A DNA stretch of 64,000 bases from assembly GCA_038233075.1 (NCBI GenBank), contig JBBSMQ010000013.1:35901-99900 (forward strand), given 5' to 3'. Below, piece by piece: positions 24,815-32,914 of the stretch. The position numbers and the translations under genes were made by a program. Source of the stretch: Iamia sp038233075. Lineage in GTDB: Bacteria; Actinomycetota; Acidimicrobiia; Acidimicrobiales; Iamiaceae. The notes beneath the pieces were generated by a model that saw nothing but the letters and a program-made list of their open reading frames with translations, searched no databases and was not told where the DNA came from. The first letter of the stretch is position 1. Each line of letters starts with the position of its first letter.

Positions 24815-24949
24815 GGCCGCCGAGCCTCCCACACCCCGGTGGCGGGTCCGGGGCCGGGCCCGGCGAGCTGTCCCCGGCCGCCGGCCCCCTGGGTGCCGAT
24901 GTGGCGCCATGGGCGCCGGTTCGATGCCCCAGCTCCCGCAGGTCGGTCG

Positions 24950-24955
24950 TAGCCT
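24950..24955 (+). promoter_or_regulatory. -10 hexamer of the 86-residue membrane protein gene
   Basis: TAGCCT, 7 bases before the GTG at 24963. Confidence 0.45.
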
Positions 24956-24962
24956 TTCGGCT

Positions 24963-25223
24963 GTGGACCTCCTCGCCGCGTTCGGTGCGACGGTGTTGGC
25001 CTCGACCTCGGACGGGGGAGGCTTCTTCCTGGGGGAGGATCTGCTCGCCTACCTCCTCCTGGCCTTCGGCGGAGCCATGCTGGTCGGCAACCTGCTGGCG
25101 GTGGCCCGCCCCCCGGCCGAGCACCAGGCCGAGGGCACCCGGGCCCCGGTGGCTCGCAGCCTGGTCATGGCCGGCCTCGGGGCCGTGGCCGCGGTCTGGG
25201 CGCTGGCCAGCCTGGTGCGCTAG
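24963..25223 (+). CDS. Small membrane protein (86 residues)
   Basis: This is an unrecognised protein of 86 residues with an N-terminal helix start (LLAAFGATVLAS), a central helix (LLAYLLLAFGGAMLVGNLLAV) and a C-terminal helix (LVMAGLGAVAAVWALASLV). The start is the GTG seven bases after TAGCCT; upstream in-frame sequence lacks coding character. Its last four bases overlap the stop of the convergent gene. Confidence 0.6.
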   Translation: MDLLAAFGATVLASTSDGGGFFLGEDLLAYLLLAFGGAMLVGNLLAVARPPAEHQAEGTRAPVARSLVMAGLGAVAAVWALASLVR

Positions 25224-25636
25224 GGCGGCAAGCTCCGCCGTCGGAGGGTCCTGGCGCGGCGGGCGTTGCGGACGATGAGCGACATGATCAGGACCAGGGC
25301 CAGGATCAGGACCGCGAGCACGGCCAGCTGCTCCCAGCCGCCGCGGTCGCCGGGCTCGTCGGGGGCCTGGCCCTCACCGGGTCGAGGGATGATCCCGGGG
25401 CGCTCGGCCTGCCGCTGCGTCGCCTGGCACCGGGTGTCACCCGGTGGGCACGGTGCGGTGGTCGACGAGGGTCGGGCGTCACCGGCGTCACCGCTGAGCA
25501 GGGCCACCAGGGCGATCAGCGCGACGAGCACCCCGAACAAGACCCCACCGGCGACGAGGAAGGTTCGCCGCTCACCGGCCGAGGGAGCCGGGGGGACCGG
25601 GCGAGGGGTTGCGCCCGGGTCGGGGGGTGGGGCCAC
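25220..25636 (-). CDS. Hypothetical two-helix membrane protein
   Basis: This unrecognised 138-residue protein has a Pro-rich cytosolic N-terminus, a helix (VAGGVLFGVLVALIALVALL), an extracytoplasmic loop with two cysteines (APCPPGDTRCQA), and a second helix (LAVLAVLILALVLIMSLIV) ending in a basic tail. The architecture resembles the product of 24317. I chose the GTG 6 bases after CACACT; the open frame extends another 30 bases. It converges on and overlaps the previous gene by four bases. Confidence 0.6.
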   Translation of the reverse strand: MAPPPDPGATPRPVPPAPSAGERRTFLVAGGVLFGVLVALIALVALLSGDAGDARPSSTTAPCPPGDTRCQATQRQAERPGIIPRPGEGQAPDEPGDRGGWEQLAVLAVLILALVLIMSLIVRNARRARTLRRRSLPP

Positions 25637-25802
25637 CGGGCCAGTGTGCCAGCCGTCGCGGTCCACCCCCGGGGCCGGACGCCGCTCGGCGGGGTCGGAG
25701 CTCGGGTGTCAGAGCACCGCCGTCGTCGATCAGCGGGGGGTGCGGTTCGACGGGGTGGTGGGTTCGGGTGTCGGTCGGTGGCTCGCGCCCACGCCGCGGG
25801 CC

Positions 25803-26261
25803 TCAGGCCCGAGGATCACCCGGGCCCGGCTCCCACCCCGGAGGGGCCAGGATGAAGCCGTCGGCGACGAACGCCGGTGAGACGGTGCAGCTGACGAGGG
25901 CGGCGCCGCCCACCGGCCGCGCCGCCTGCCACGCTCCCGCTGGCACCAGGCCCTGGGGGCGCTGGCCGCGGGCCAGGTCCGGGCCCAGGCGGGTCGTCCG
26001 CACCGGCCCCTCGGCGGTGTCGGCCACCCGGAGGTCGAGGGGCGCGCCCGACAGGTGGTGCCAGATCTCCACCGCGTCGACCCGGTGCCAGTGGGACACC
26101 TCGCCGTCGCGCAGGAGGAAGTAGATGGCGGTCCCGTGACCCCGCGATCCGTCCTCGGGCGCATCGCGCCAGGTCTCGGCGTACCAGCCGCCCTCGGGAT
26201 GAGGGGCCAGACCCAGGGCGGCGATGGCGGCGTCGGGGTCGAGGTCGGTCGGGGAGGCCAT
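25803..26261 (-). CDS. Cupin domain protein (DUF985 family)
   Basis: This 152-residue single-domain cupin starts with LGLAPHPEGGWYAETWR and contains GTAIYFLLRDGEVSHWHRVDAVEIWHHL, split here as IYFLLRDGEVSHWHRV and EIWHHLSG, then PLDLRVAD and GFILAPPGWEPG. This is the DUF985/cupin_5 pattern. The His residues could bind a metal, but no enzymatic role is established. It is downstream of the ogt gene by about 30 bases on the same strand. Confidence 0.85.
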   Translation of the reverse strand: MASPTDLDPDAAIAALGLAPHPEGGWYAETWRDAPEDGSRGHGTAIYFLLRDGEVSHWHRVDAVEIWHHLSGAPLDLRVADTAEGPVRTTRLGPDLARGQRPQGLVPAGAWQAARPVGGAALVSCTVSPAFVADGFILAPPGWEPGPGDPRA

Positions 26262-26291
26262 GGTCCAGCCTCGCGTCCCTGAGGACCGGGG

Positions 26292-26810
26292 TCAGGCCCC
26301 ACCCAGGGGCAGAGCGCCGCCCGACTCGTGGTCGAGGAGGTGCCGCTTGACCGCGAGCCCGCCCGCGAACCCGGTCAGGGAACCGTCGGCGCCGACCACC
26401 CGATGGCAGGGGACGATGATGGAGAGCGGGTTCCGGCCCACGGCGGCCCCGACGGCGCGGGCCCTGCCGCGGTCGCCGACGGCATCCGCGGCCACCTCGC
26501 CGTAGGTGCGGGTCCGGCCGTGGGGGATGGCGGTCAGGGTCCGCCACACCTGGCGCTGGAACTCGGTCCCCTCCGGGTCGAGGGGCAGGTCGAAGTCGGT
26601 CCGCGAGCCGGCGAACCACTCGTCGAGCTGCGCGGCGGCCGCCGCCAGCACCGGGTGAGCCCGGTCCTCGGGGATGTCGTCGGGCAGCGGCACCCGGTCG
26701 GTGCGCTCATCGGGCCAGAGCACGGCGCGCAGGCCCCGGTCCGAGGTCACCAGGGTGAGGGGGCCGATGGGCGAGGTGATGGTCGTGCGGCGCAGGTCGG
26801 TGGGGGTCAT
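26292..26810 (-). CDS. ogt: Methylated-DNA--cysteine S-methyltransferase
   Basis: This 172-residue suicide repair protein removes O6-alkyl groups from guanine. The active site is IIVPCHRVVGADGSLTGFAGG, shortened here to IIVPCHRV. Other motifs are FQRQVWRTLTAIPHGRTRTY and RAVGAAVGRNPL. The ATG overlaps the stop of the Ada-AlkA gene (ATGA), so the two alkylation-repair genes are translationally coupled. Confidence 0.95.
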   Translation of the reverse strand: MTPTDLRRTTITSPIGPLTLVTSDRGLRAVLWPDERTDRVPLPDDIPEDRAHPVLAAAAAQLDEWFAGSRTDFDLPLDPEGTEFQRQVWRTLTAIPHGRTRTYGEVAADAVGDRGRARAVGAAVGRNPLSIIVPCHRVVGADGSLTGFAGGLAVKRHLLDHESGGALPLGGA

Positions 26811-28279
26811 GGGGTCACACTCCAGAGGTGCAGGGTGGCGTAGGCCCGCCACGGGCGCCAGGCCGCGGCCCGGGCCGTGACGGCGGCGGGCGCGGCGGCA
26901 GGGGCGCCGGCCAGGCGGGTGAGGGTCCGGCGGACGCCGAGGTCGGTGGTCGGGAAGGCATCGGTATCGCCGAGGGCGCGCAGGGCGATGCACTCCACCG
27001 TCCAGGGACCGACACCCGGGAGGGCCTGCAGGGCGGCCCGGGTGTGGTCGCGGTCGGCGCCGGTGTCGAGGTCGACCTGCCCGGCGGCGACGGCACCGGC
27101 GAGACCGACGAGGGCCCGGCCGCGGCTGCGCACCATGGGCATCTGGGCTGGGTCGATGTCGGCCATCGCGGTCGGGGTGGGGAACAGGTGGGTGAGCCCG
27201 CCGTCGGCGGTGGTGAGGGGTCGTCCATGGGCCTCGACCAGACGGGCGATCACCGTCGAGGCGCCGGCCACCGAGATCTGCTGGCCGACGATCGAGCGCA
27301 CCGCCACCTCGAAGCCGGCCACCGCGCCCGGCACCCGCAGCCCGGGTCGGGCGGCGACGAGGGGCCCGAGGAGCCGGTCCGCCCCGAGGTGGGCATCCAC
27401 CGCCACCGGGTCGGCATCGAGGTCGAGCAGACGGCGCAGCCGAGCCACCGCTGCGGTGAGGTCGCGCAGGTCGCCCAGGCGGAGGGTGGCTCTGATGTGG
27501 TCGTCGGCGGGGACGAGCGTGGCCGTCGCCGGGGCATGGGGGAGATCGAGGCTGCGCCGATACCCGACCAGCCCGTCATCGGGGCCCCGGTGGGCCTCGG
27601 TCACACCCCTCAGCCCGTGTCCGACGAGGAAGCGGAGGAGGGCATCGGCCTCGAACGGACGGCGATGGGCGAGGCGGAGGCTTACGGTCCCGGGCGCGGC
27701 GTCGGGGCGAGGGCCCTGGCGGCCGGCCGCCCGCAGGCCACCGGGGGTCCGGTCGAACACCGTCCGCACGGTGTCGTTGAACTGGCGGATGCTGCCGAAG
27801 CCGGCCGCGAAGGCGATGTCGGAGAAGGTCAGATCGGTCGTCTCGACCAGGATCCGTGCGCTCTGAGCCCGCTGGGCCCGGGCCAGGGCCTGGGGTCCGG
27901 CGCCGACCTCGGCCACAAGGAGGCGCTGGAGCTGGCGGGCGCTGTAGCCGAGCCGATCGGCCAGGCCCGCCACCCCTTCGCGGTCGACCACCCCGTCGGC
28001 GATGAGACGCATGGCCCGGGCGACGACATCGGCACGGCCATCCCACTGGGGTGACCCCGGGCTGGCATCGGGCCGGCACCGCTTGCAGGAACGGAACCCG
28101 GCGCCCTGGGCCGCGGCGGGGGTGGGGAAGAACCGGACATTGGCCCGCTTCGGTGTGACCGCCGGGCAGCTGGGTCGGCAGTAGATGCCGGTGGACGTGA
28201 CGCCGATGGTGAACCAGCCGTCGAAGCGCGGGTCACGGCTGCGGACGGCGGCGTAGCAGCGCTCCGGGTCGTCGATCAC
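26807..28279 (-). CDS. Ada-AlkA fusion: methyl-sensing regulator/DNA glycosylase
   Basis: This 490-residue fusion has an N-terminal Ada zinc domain (Cys34, Cys38, Cys65 and Cys68 in YCRPSCPA and SCKRC) that senses methylphosphotriesters. An AraC-type helix-turn-helix follows (LADRLGYSARQLQRLLVAEVG to about 170), then an AlkA-type 3-methyladenine glycosylase with IVGQQISVAGA and LPGVGPWTVECIALRALGD. I chose the GTG giving MIDDPERCY, 7 bases after GACACT. It probably activates its own operon with ogt after alkylation damage. Confidence 0.9.
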   Translation of the reverse strand: MIDDPERCYAAVRSRDPRFDGWFTIGVTSTGIYCRPSCPAVTPKRANVRFFPTPAAAQGAGFRSCKRCRPDASPGSPQWDGRADVVARAMRLIADGVVDREGVAGLADRLGYSARQLQRLLVAEVGAGPQALARAQRAQSARILVETTDLTFSDIAFAAGFGSIRQFNDTVRTVFDRTPGGLRAAGRQGPRPDAAPGTVSLRLAHRRPFEADALLRFLVGHGLRGVTEAHRGPDDGLVGYRRSLDLPHAPATATLVPADDHIRATLRLGDLRDLTAAVARLRRLLDLDADPVAVDAHLGADRLLGPLVAARPGLRVPGAVAGFEVAVRSIVGQQISVAGASTVIARLVEAHGRPLTTADGGLTHLFPTPTAMADIDPAQMPMVRSRGRALVGLAGAVAAGQVDLDTGADRDHTRAALQALPGVGPWTVECIALRALGDTDAFPTTDLGVRRTLTRLAGAPAAAPAAVTARAAAWRPWRAYATLHLWSVTP

Positions 28280-28286
28280 AGGGACC

Positions 28287-28292
28287 AGTGTC
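28287..28292 (-). promoter_or_regulatory. Candidate -10 of the ada-alkA/ogt operon
   Basis: GACACT on the minus strand, 7 bases before the chosen GTG. Confidence 0.35.
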
Positions 28293-28353
28293 GCCGGTCC
28301 GCGCCCAGATGTCTGGCGGGGATCGGACATGGGGGTGAGGGCCGGGTGCAGGG

Positions 28354-28359
28354 CACACT
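28354..28359 (+). promoter_or_regulatory. Candidate -10 of the PNPOx-like gene
   Basis: CACACT, 7 bases before the ATG at 28367. Confidence 0.35.
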
Positions 28360-28366
28360 GAGACCC

Positions 28367-28834
28367 ATGAGCCCCAACATCGCCACCAACGACGACGTCG
28401 ATCGCGACGCCCTGCTCGAGTTCATCCGCCCCCGCCACAACCATCTCTTGTCCACCACTCGCAGGGACGGCTCACCGCAGATGTCCCCGGTGACCGCTGG
28501 GGTCGACCCCGACGGTCACATCGTGATCGCCACCTACCCGGAGCGGGCCAAGATCACCAACCTGCGCCGGGAGCCACGGGCCAGCGTGGTCGTGCTCTCC
28601 GACGAGTGGAACGGCCCCTGGGTGCAGATCGACGGCCCGGCGGAGGTGATCGACCTGCCCGACGCCCTCGACCCCCTCGTCGAGTACTTCCGCTCGATCT
28701 CCGGTGAGCACTCGGACTGGGACGAGTATTGCGAGGCGATGCAGCGCCAGGGCAAGTGCCTGATCCGCATCACCCCCGAGCGCTGGGGTCCGGTGGCCAC
28801 CGGTGGCTTCCCGCCCCGCCTGGCCGACGACTAG
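28367..28834 (+). CDS. PPOX-class F420-dependent oxidoreductase-like protein
   Basis: This 155-residue split-barrel protein resembles the PNPOx-like, often F420-binding, actinobacterial family. Motifs are RHNHLLSTTRRDGSPQMSPV, IVIATYPERAKITNLRREPR, VVLSDEWNGPWVQIDGPAEV and the terminal RITPERWGP. These proteins bind flavin or deazaflavin cofactors and reduce diverse substrates. The physiological substrate is unknown. It is divergent from the Ada-AlkA operon. Confidence 0.85.
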   Translation: MSPNIATNDDVDRDALLEFIRPRHNHLLSTTRRDGSPQMSPVTAGVDPDGHIVIATYPERAKITNLRREPRASVVVLSDEWNGPWVQIDGPAEVIDLPDALDPLVEYFRSISGEHSDWDEYCEAMQRQGKCLIRITPERWGPVATGGFPPRLADD

Positions 28835-28940
28835 CCGCTGTCGTCGGCGGGTTCGCCCCAATGCCGGTCCTCACCGCCAGCGCACCATGCGGCAGATCTG
28901 GTGCGAGGCCGTCCTCATCGGCCGCAGGTCCGTGGCTGGA

Positions 28941-31247
28941 TCAGAAGCGTTCGCGGCGGGCGGTGACCTTGCGGCCCCGCAGGGTCGTGGAGCGCAGACC
29001 GTCGATGACCTCGTCGACGCGGTCGCTCGGCACCTCGACGAGCGAGAAGCGGGCCTGGATGTCGATGCCGCCGATGTCGCGACCCTTCAGGCTGGTCTCA
29101 CCGGCGATGGCGCCGACCAGATCGCCGGGGCGGACCCGCTGCTCGCGGCCGGCGCTGACGAACAGGCGCGTCATCTCCGCCCCGGTGTGGCTGTTGCGGC
29201 CGGGCTTGCCCGTCGGCGCCGCGCCGCTCGGGTCGGGTCGGTCCCTGTTCTCGTGACGGGGACGCTCGCGGTCGGGTCGCCCCCGCCCACTGCGCTCGGA
29301 ACGGAGGTCGACGACGGGGATGTCCTCCTCGTCGTCGCCCCCGGCCGCGACCGTGGCCTCGTGGGCCATGGTCACCGCGGCCAGGGCGATCTCCATCAGA
29401 TCCCACTCGTCGCTCAGCGACTCCACCACGGCCCGCACCCCGTCGTGATCGCCGGAGACGAGCACCTCCTCCAAGGACTCCCGGGTGAGCTCCAGGCGTC
29501 GGTTCCGGAGATCCGACACCGACGGCACCTGCTCGATGGCGATGGACCGGTCCGTGATCTTCTCGATCAGCTTGAGCTGACGATGCTCTCGGGGCCCGGC
29601 CAGGGTGATGGCCACGCCCTCGCGACCGGCCCGACCCACACGCCCGGTGCGGTGGACGTAGGCATCGGGCGAAGAGGGCACGTCGTAGTTGACGACATGG
29701 GTGAGCTGGTCCACATCCAGGCCGCGCGCGGCGACATCGGTGGCGACCAGGAGGTCGGCCGTCCCCGCCCGCAGCCGGCCCATCACGCGGTCGCGCTGGG
29801 CCTGGTCCATGCCGCCGTGGAGGGCCTCGGCTCGGTAGCCGCGCCCGTTGAGCGTCTCGGTGAGCTGGTCGACCTCGGCCCGGGTCCGGCAGAACACGAG
29901 GGCGGCGGTGGGTGACTCCACATCGAGGATGCGGCCCAGGGCGGTGGCCTTGTGGGGCCGGTTCACCAGGTAAGCGACCTGGCGCACCTTGGGCGCCTCG
30001 CCCTCGGGCGTCGGCTCGTGGCCGACCTGGATGCGGACGGCGTCGGTGAGGTGGGCATCGGCGATGGCGACGATGCGGCGGGGCAGGGTGGCGGAGAAGA
30101 GGACGGTCTGACGATCCTCCGGGACCCGGCTCAGGATCTCCTCGATGTCCTCGGCGAAGCCCATGTCGAGCATCTCGTCGGCCTCGTCGAGCACGACGAT
30201 CTCGATGGCGTCGAGGTCGAGCGAACCCCGGCCCATGTGGTCGATGGCCCGCCCGGGGGTGGCGACCACCACATCGATCCCGGCCTGGAGGGCCCGCAGC
30301 TGGCGGAAGATGGGCTGGCCGCCGTAGACCGGCAGCACCCGGGCGTCGAGGGGACGCCCGTAGCGGTGGATGGCCTCGGAGACCTGGATGGCCAGCTCCC
30401 GGGTGGGCACCAGCACCAACGCCGTGGGTGAGGGCCCGCGGCGCCCTGTCGGCAGTGCTTCGAGGATCGGCAGGGCGAAGGCGGCGGTCTTGCCGGTGCC
30501 GGTGGCCGCCTGGCCCAGCAGGTCGCGCCCGTCGAGCATGGTGGGGATGGCCTCACGCTGGATGGGCGTCGGTTCCTCGTAGCCCAGCCCGGACAGGGCG
30601 TTGCACAGCTCGGCCCGCAGGCCCAGGTCGACGAAGCTGTGACCGGCGGTGTCGCCCGCGTTCTCGCTGGTGTCCTCGGCCCCGGTCGACATGGGGACGT
30701 CATCGTTGTCGTCGGCGGGGTCCGAGGGGTCGTGCTCGGCCGCGACGACAGCGGTGAGCCGCCGGTAGGCGCCCTCCTCGTCGCGAGCCGGCCCGTCGAC
30801 CCGACCTGCGTCGGAGTGCTCGGCGTCAGGGGCGGGCACTCCGTCGTCGCGAGCGCTGTCGCCCGCGGGTTCGCCGGTGTGGGGATCGATGGCCGACACC
30901 CGGGTGAGGTCGAGCGGAGCCCGACGGCCCGCCTCGTCGCCAAGCTCCGCTTCGTCTCCCTCTTCTTCTTCTTCTTCTTCCTCCTCCTCCTCGTCCGCTT
31001 CCCCGACCTCGCCCTCGTCGTCGATGTCGTCGCCGGCGTGGACGTCGGGGTCCGAACCGGCCTCCTCGGCGCGGGCGCCGGCATCGGTGGGCTCACCCGC
31101 GGCGGCCGAGCTGTCGGGTGCAGGGGTGTCCGGGGTGGCAGCGCCGTCGGGAGGGTGGGGGTCGTCGGCAGTGATGGTGGTCTCTCCTCGCCGCGGGGGC
31201 GGTGGCGCGTGGCGGACGCCGCTCGTGCCCCGGTGGGGGCCGACCAA
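28941..31247 (-). CDS. DEAD-box RNA helicase (DeaD/CshA type)
   Basis: This helicase has all core motifs: Q motif around GYEEPTPIQREAIP, ATGTGKTAAF, PTRELA, TPGRAIDHM, VLDEADEML, FSATLP, ATDVAARGLD and HRTGRVGRAGREG. An RNA-binding tail (DbpA-like, with TRLFVSAGREQRVRPGDLVG) follows. The N-terminal 200 residues are disordered and acidic, including 11 consecutive Glu. The start is uncertain: the frame opens at a TTG (31247), but GAGGAG lies 8 bases before an in-frame ATC at 31175, with no ATG or GTG there. It probably acts in RNA or ribosome metabolism. Confidence 0.92.
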   Translation of the reverse strand: MVGPHRGTSGVRHAPPPPRRGETTITADDPHPPDGAATPDTPAPDSSAAAGEPTDAGARAEEAGSDPDVHAGDDIDDEGEVGEADEEEEEEEEEEEGDEAELGDEAGRRAPLDLTRVSAIDPHTGEPAGDSARDDGVPAPDAEHSDAGRVDGPARDEEGAYRRLTAVVAAEHDPSDPADDNDDVPMSTGAEDTSENAGDTAGHSFVDLGLRAELCNALSGLGYEEPTPIQREAIPTMLDGRDLLGQAATGTGKTAAFALPILEALPTGRRGPSPTALVLVPTRELAIQVSEAIHRYGRPLDARVLPVYGGQPIFRQLRALQAGIDVVVATPGRAIDHMGRGSLDLDAIEIVVLDEADEMLDMGFAEDIEEILSRVPEDRQTVLFSATLPRRIVAIADAHLTDAVRIQVGHEPTPEGEAPKVRQVAYLVNRPHKATALGRILDVESPTAALVFCRTRAEVDQLTETLNGRGYRAEALHGGMDQAQRDRVMGRLRAGTADLLVATDVAARGLDVDQLTHVVNYDVPSSPDAYVHRTGRVGRAGREGVAITLAGPREHRQLKLIEKITDRSIAIEQVPSVSDLRNRRLELTRESLEEVLVSGDHDGVRAVVESLSDEWDLMEIALAAVTMAHEATVAAGGDDEEDIPVVDLRSERSGRGRPDRERPRHENRDRPDPSGAAPTGKPGRNSHTGAEMTRLFVSAGREQRVRPGDLVGAIAGETSLKGRDIGGIDIQARFSLVEVPSDRVDEVIDGLRSTTLRGRKVTARRERF

Positions 31248-31327
31248 GCCTACGGCCGCCTCACGGCCACGGCGCGACCCGGAGGGCAGCGGAACATGCG
31301 GGGCCGGGTCGGGGTTGACTGAGCCCG

Positions 31328-32044
31328 ATGACTGCTCCGACCGCTCTCCGGGTCGACGTGTGGTCCGATGTGGTGTGCCCCTGGTGCTTCATCGGCCTGG
31401 CCAACCTCGACGTCGCGTTGGCCGAGATCGACGGGGGCGACGAGGTCGAGGTGGTGCTGCACTCGTTCCAGCTCGACCCCCGGGCCGCGACCCAGACGCC
31501 GGAGGAGCACACCGCCGCCCTGGCTCGCAAGTACGGCACCAGCGTCGGCCAGATCAGGGCCAACGCGGCTCGGATCGTGGGCCTGGGCGCCGAGCGCGGC
31601 CTCGACTTCCGCTTCGACCGGGCCATCAGCGGCAACACCTTCGATGCTCACCGTCTGCTCCACCTGGCTCGGGAGCGGGGCCTCCAGCGCCCTCTCAAGG
31701 CGCGCCTCGGTCGGGCTTACTTCACCGACGGCGACCCCATCGGCGAGCATGCCACCCTGCGCATGGCGGCGGTCGACGTCGACCTCGACCCCGTCGAGGT
31801 CGACGAGGTGCTGGCCGGGGACGTCTACGCCGAGGCGGTGGCGGCCGACATCGCCGCCGCCCGCGACCTCGACATCACTGGCGTCCCGTTCTTCGTGGTC
31901 GACGGGCGCCCGGGACTCCCCGGCGCCCAACCGCCGGAGGTGTTGCGGAAGATCCTGCACCGGGCCCAGACCGACCGGAAGGCCCGGGAGCCACGGTTCG
32001 CCGGAGGTGCTGAGGCCTGTGAGCTCGACGGCGGCGGGCCCTGA
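31328..32044 (+). CDS. DsbA-family oxidoreductase (FrnE-like)
   Basis: This 238-residue cytosolic thioredoxin-fold protein has the active site CPWCFIGLANL near residue 18 and the DsbA-like helical insertion (YGTSVGQIRANAARIVGLGA). ARDLDITGVPFFVVDGR includes the cis-Pro. No signal peptide is present. FrnE-type enzymes handle thiol stress and polyketide chemistry; the partner here is unknown. It is divergent from the helicase gene. Confidence 0.9.
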   Translation: MTAPTALRVDVWSDVVCPWCFIGLANLDVALAEIDGGDEVEVVLHSFQLDPRAATQTPEEHTAALARKYGTSVGQIRANAARIVGLGAERGLDFRFDRAISGNTFDAHRLLHLARERGLQRPLKARLGRAYFTDGDPIGEHATLRMAAVDVDLDPVEVDEVLAGDVYAEAVAADIAAARDLDITGVPFFVVDGRPGLPGAQPPEVLRKILHRAQTDRKAREPRFAGGAEACELDGGGP

Positions 32045-32052
32045 CCACCCTT

Positions 32053-32163
32053 GTGCTGGCTCGACTGAGCCTGGTGGAGATCGGTCTGCTGGCGCTGATC
32101 GTGGTGCTGGTGGTGCTCGGCGGGCTGATCACCTTCCGGGGCCGGACCACACGTCGGCCGTGA
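32053..32163 (+). CDS. Small single-helix membrane ORF (36 residues)
   Basis: GTG-initiated frame of 36 residues: a short amphipathic start, one strongly hydrophobic helix (IGLLALIVVLVVLGGLITF) and a basic end (RGRTTRRP). It lies 8 bases after the DsbA-like gene on the same strand. The hydrophobic-then-basic layout is protein-like, but there is no clear ribosome site. A TTG two bases earlier is out of frame. Confidence 0.4.
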   Translation: MLARLSLVEIGLLALIVVLVVLGGLITFRGRTTRRP

Positions 32164-32216
32164 TCGGCGTCGATCCGAGCACGCCCTGGGGCTCCGCCTG
32201 ACGTCGAGACGCAAGC

Positions 32217-32375
32217 TCAGTCGGCGGCGCGTTCGTAGATGAGGACGGTGTTGCCGTTCTCGGGGTAGACGTGGGCCAGGCGCCAGCCGTCCTCCCCCCT
32301 CTTGTTCAGCGTCGACGCGAGCGACCGCATGTTGATGTCGCCCTTGTTGACCTCGGCCTCGTACTGGTACCTCAT
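32217..32375 (-). CDS. DUF4177-type small protein (52 residues)
   Basis: This 52-residue protein starts MRYQYEAEVNKGD and contains LASTLNKRGEDGWRLAHVY then NTVLIYERA, the DUF4177 pattern of a short beta-alpha-beta unit. AGAGAGG lies about 12 bases upstream of the ATG. TACCGT further upstream is a possible -10. Its function is unknown. Confidence 0.75.
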   Translation of the reverse strand: MRYQYEAEVNKGDINMRSLASTLNKRGEDGWRLAHVYPENGNTVLIYERAAD

Positions 32376-32489
32376 GGCGATGTGCCTCTCTGCCTGGACG
32401 CGGCCGGCGGCCGACGGTGGCGCGGACGGTATCGCTCCCAGAGCGGCCGCGGCCGACGCCGGGTCGCGGGTGCGCCTGGCCCCTCGGGC

Positions 32490-32840
32490 TCAGGGCTCCA
32501 TCACCACCCAGCCCCGGCGTTGGAGCTCGCCGGCCAGCGCCGCGTCGGAGACGTGGCGCAGGGTGAGCGCGGACTCAGCAGCCTGGCGCTCCTCGCGGGA
32601 GATGCGGGGCCGATCGGCCGAGGTGTCGGCCGGGCCCGAGGGCTCGGCCGCGTCCTCCAGCAGGCCGATCAGGGCCTCGGCCTCGTCGCGCGTGAACTTC
32701 CCCCCGGCCTGGCGCTGGGTGAGCCCGAGTGGCCCCCGGGCGTCGCGCAGGTCGCTGTGGCCGGCCTCGGTGACCAGACAAAGGAGGTCCTTCATCTGGC
32801 GGGAGGTGGCAGGGGGTCCGGTCTGTTGTCCGAAGGCCAT
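32490..32840 (-). CDS. Conserved hypothetical protein
   Basis: This 116-residue soluble protein has an N-terminal segment QMKDLLCLVTEAGHSDLRDA followed by GPLGLTQRQAGGKFTRDEAE. I associate the segment with an uncharacterised actinobacterial family. The C-terminus has a Glu/Ala-rich helix and LQRRGWVVMEP. There are no catalytic motifs. I chose the ATG that gives MAFGQQTG; the frame is open 57 bases further upstream without coding character. Confidence 0.65.
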   Translation of the reverse strand: MAFGQQTGPPATSRQMKDLLCLVTEAGHSDLRDARGPLGLTQRQAGGKFTRDEAEALIGLLEDAAEPSGPADTSADRPRISREERQAAESALTLRHVSDAALAGELQRRGWVVMEP

Positions 32841-32902
32841 GACCCCGATCCTCCCAGGGGGGTGTGACAGTGAGAGGGATGGCCGGGGCCCGCCCACCGT
32901 GG

Positions 32903-32908
32903 TAGCCC
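32903..32908 (+). promoter_or_regulatory. Candidate -10 of the HAD gene
   Basis: TAGCCC, 6 bases before the ATG at 32915. Confidence 0.35.
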
Positions 32909-32914
32909 TCGGTG

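Noticed and set aside
30955..31005. Simple trinucleotide repeat as a separate repeat feature
   Set aside because: It encodes the in-frame poly-Glu run of the helicase; treated as part of that gene.
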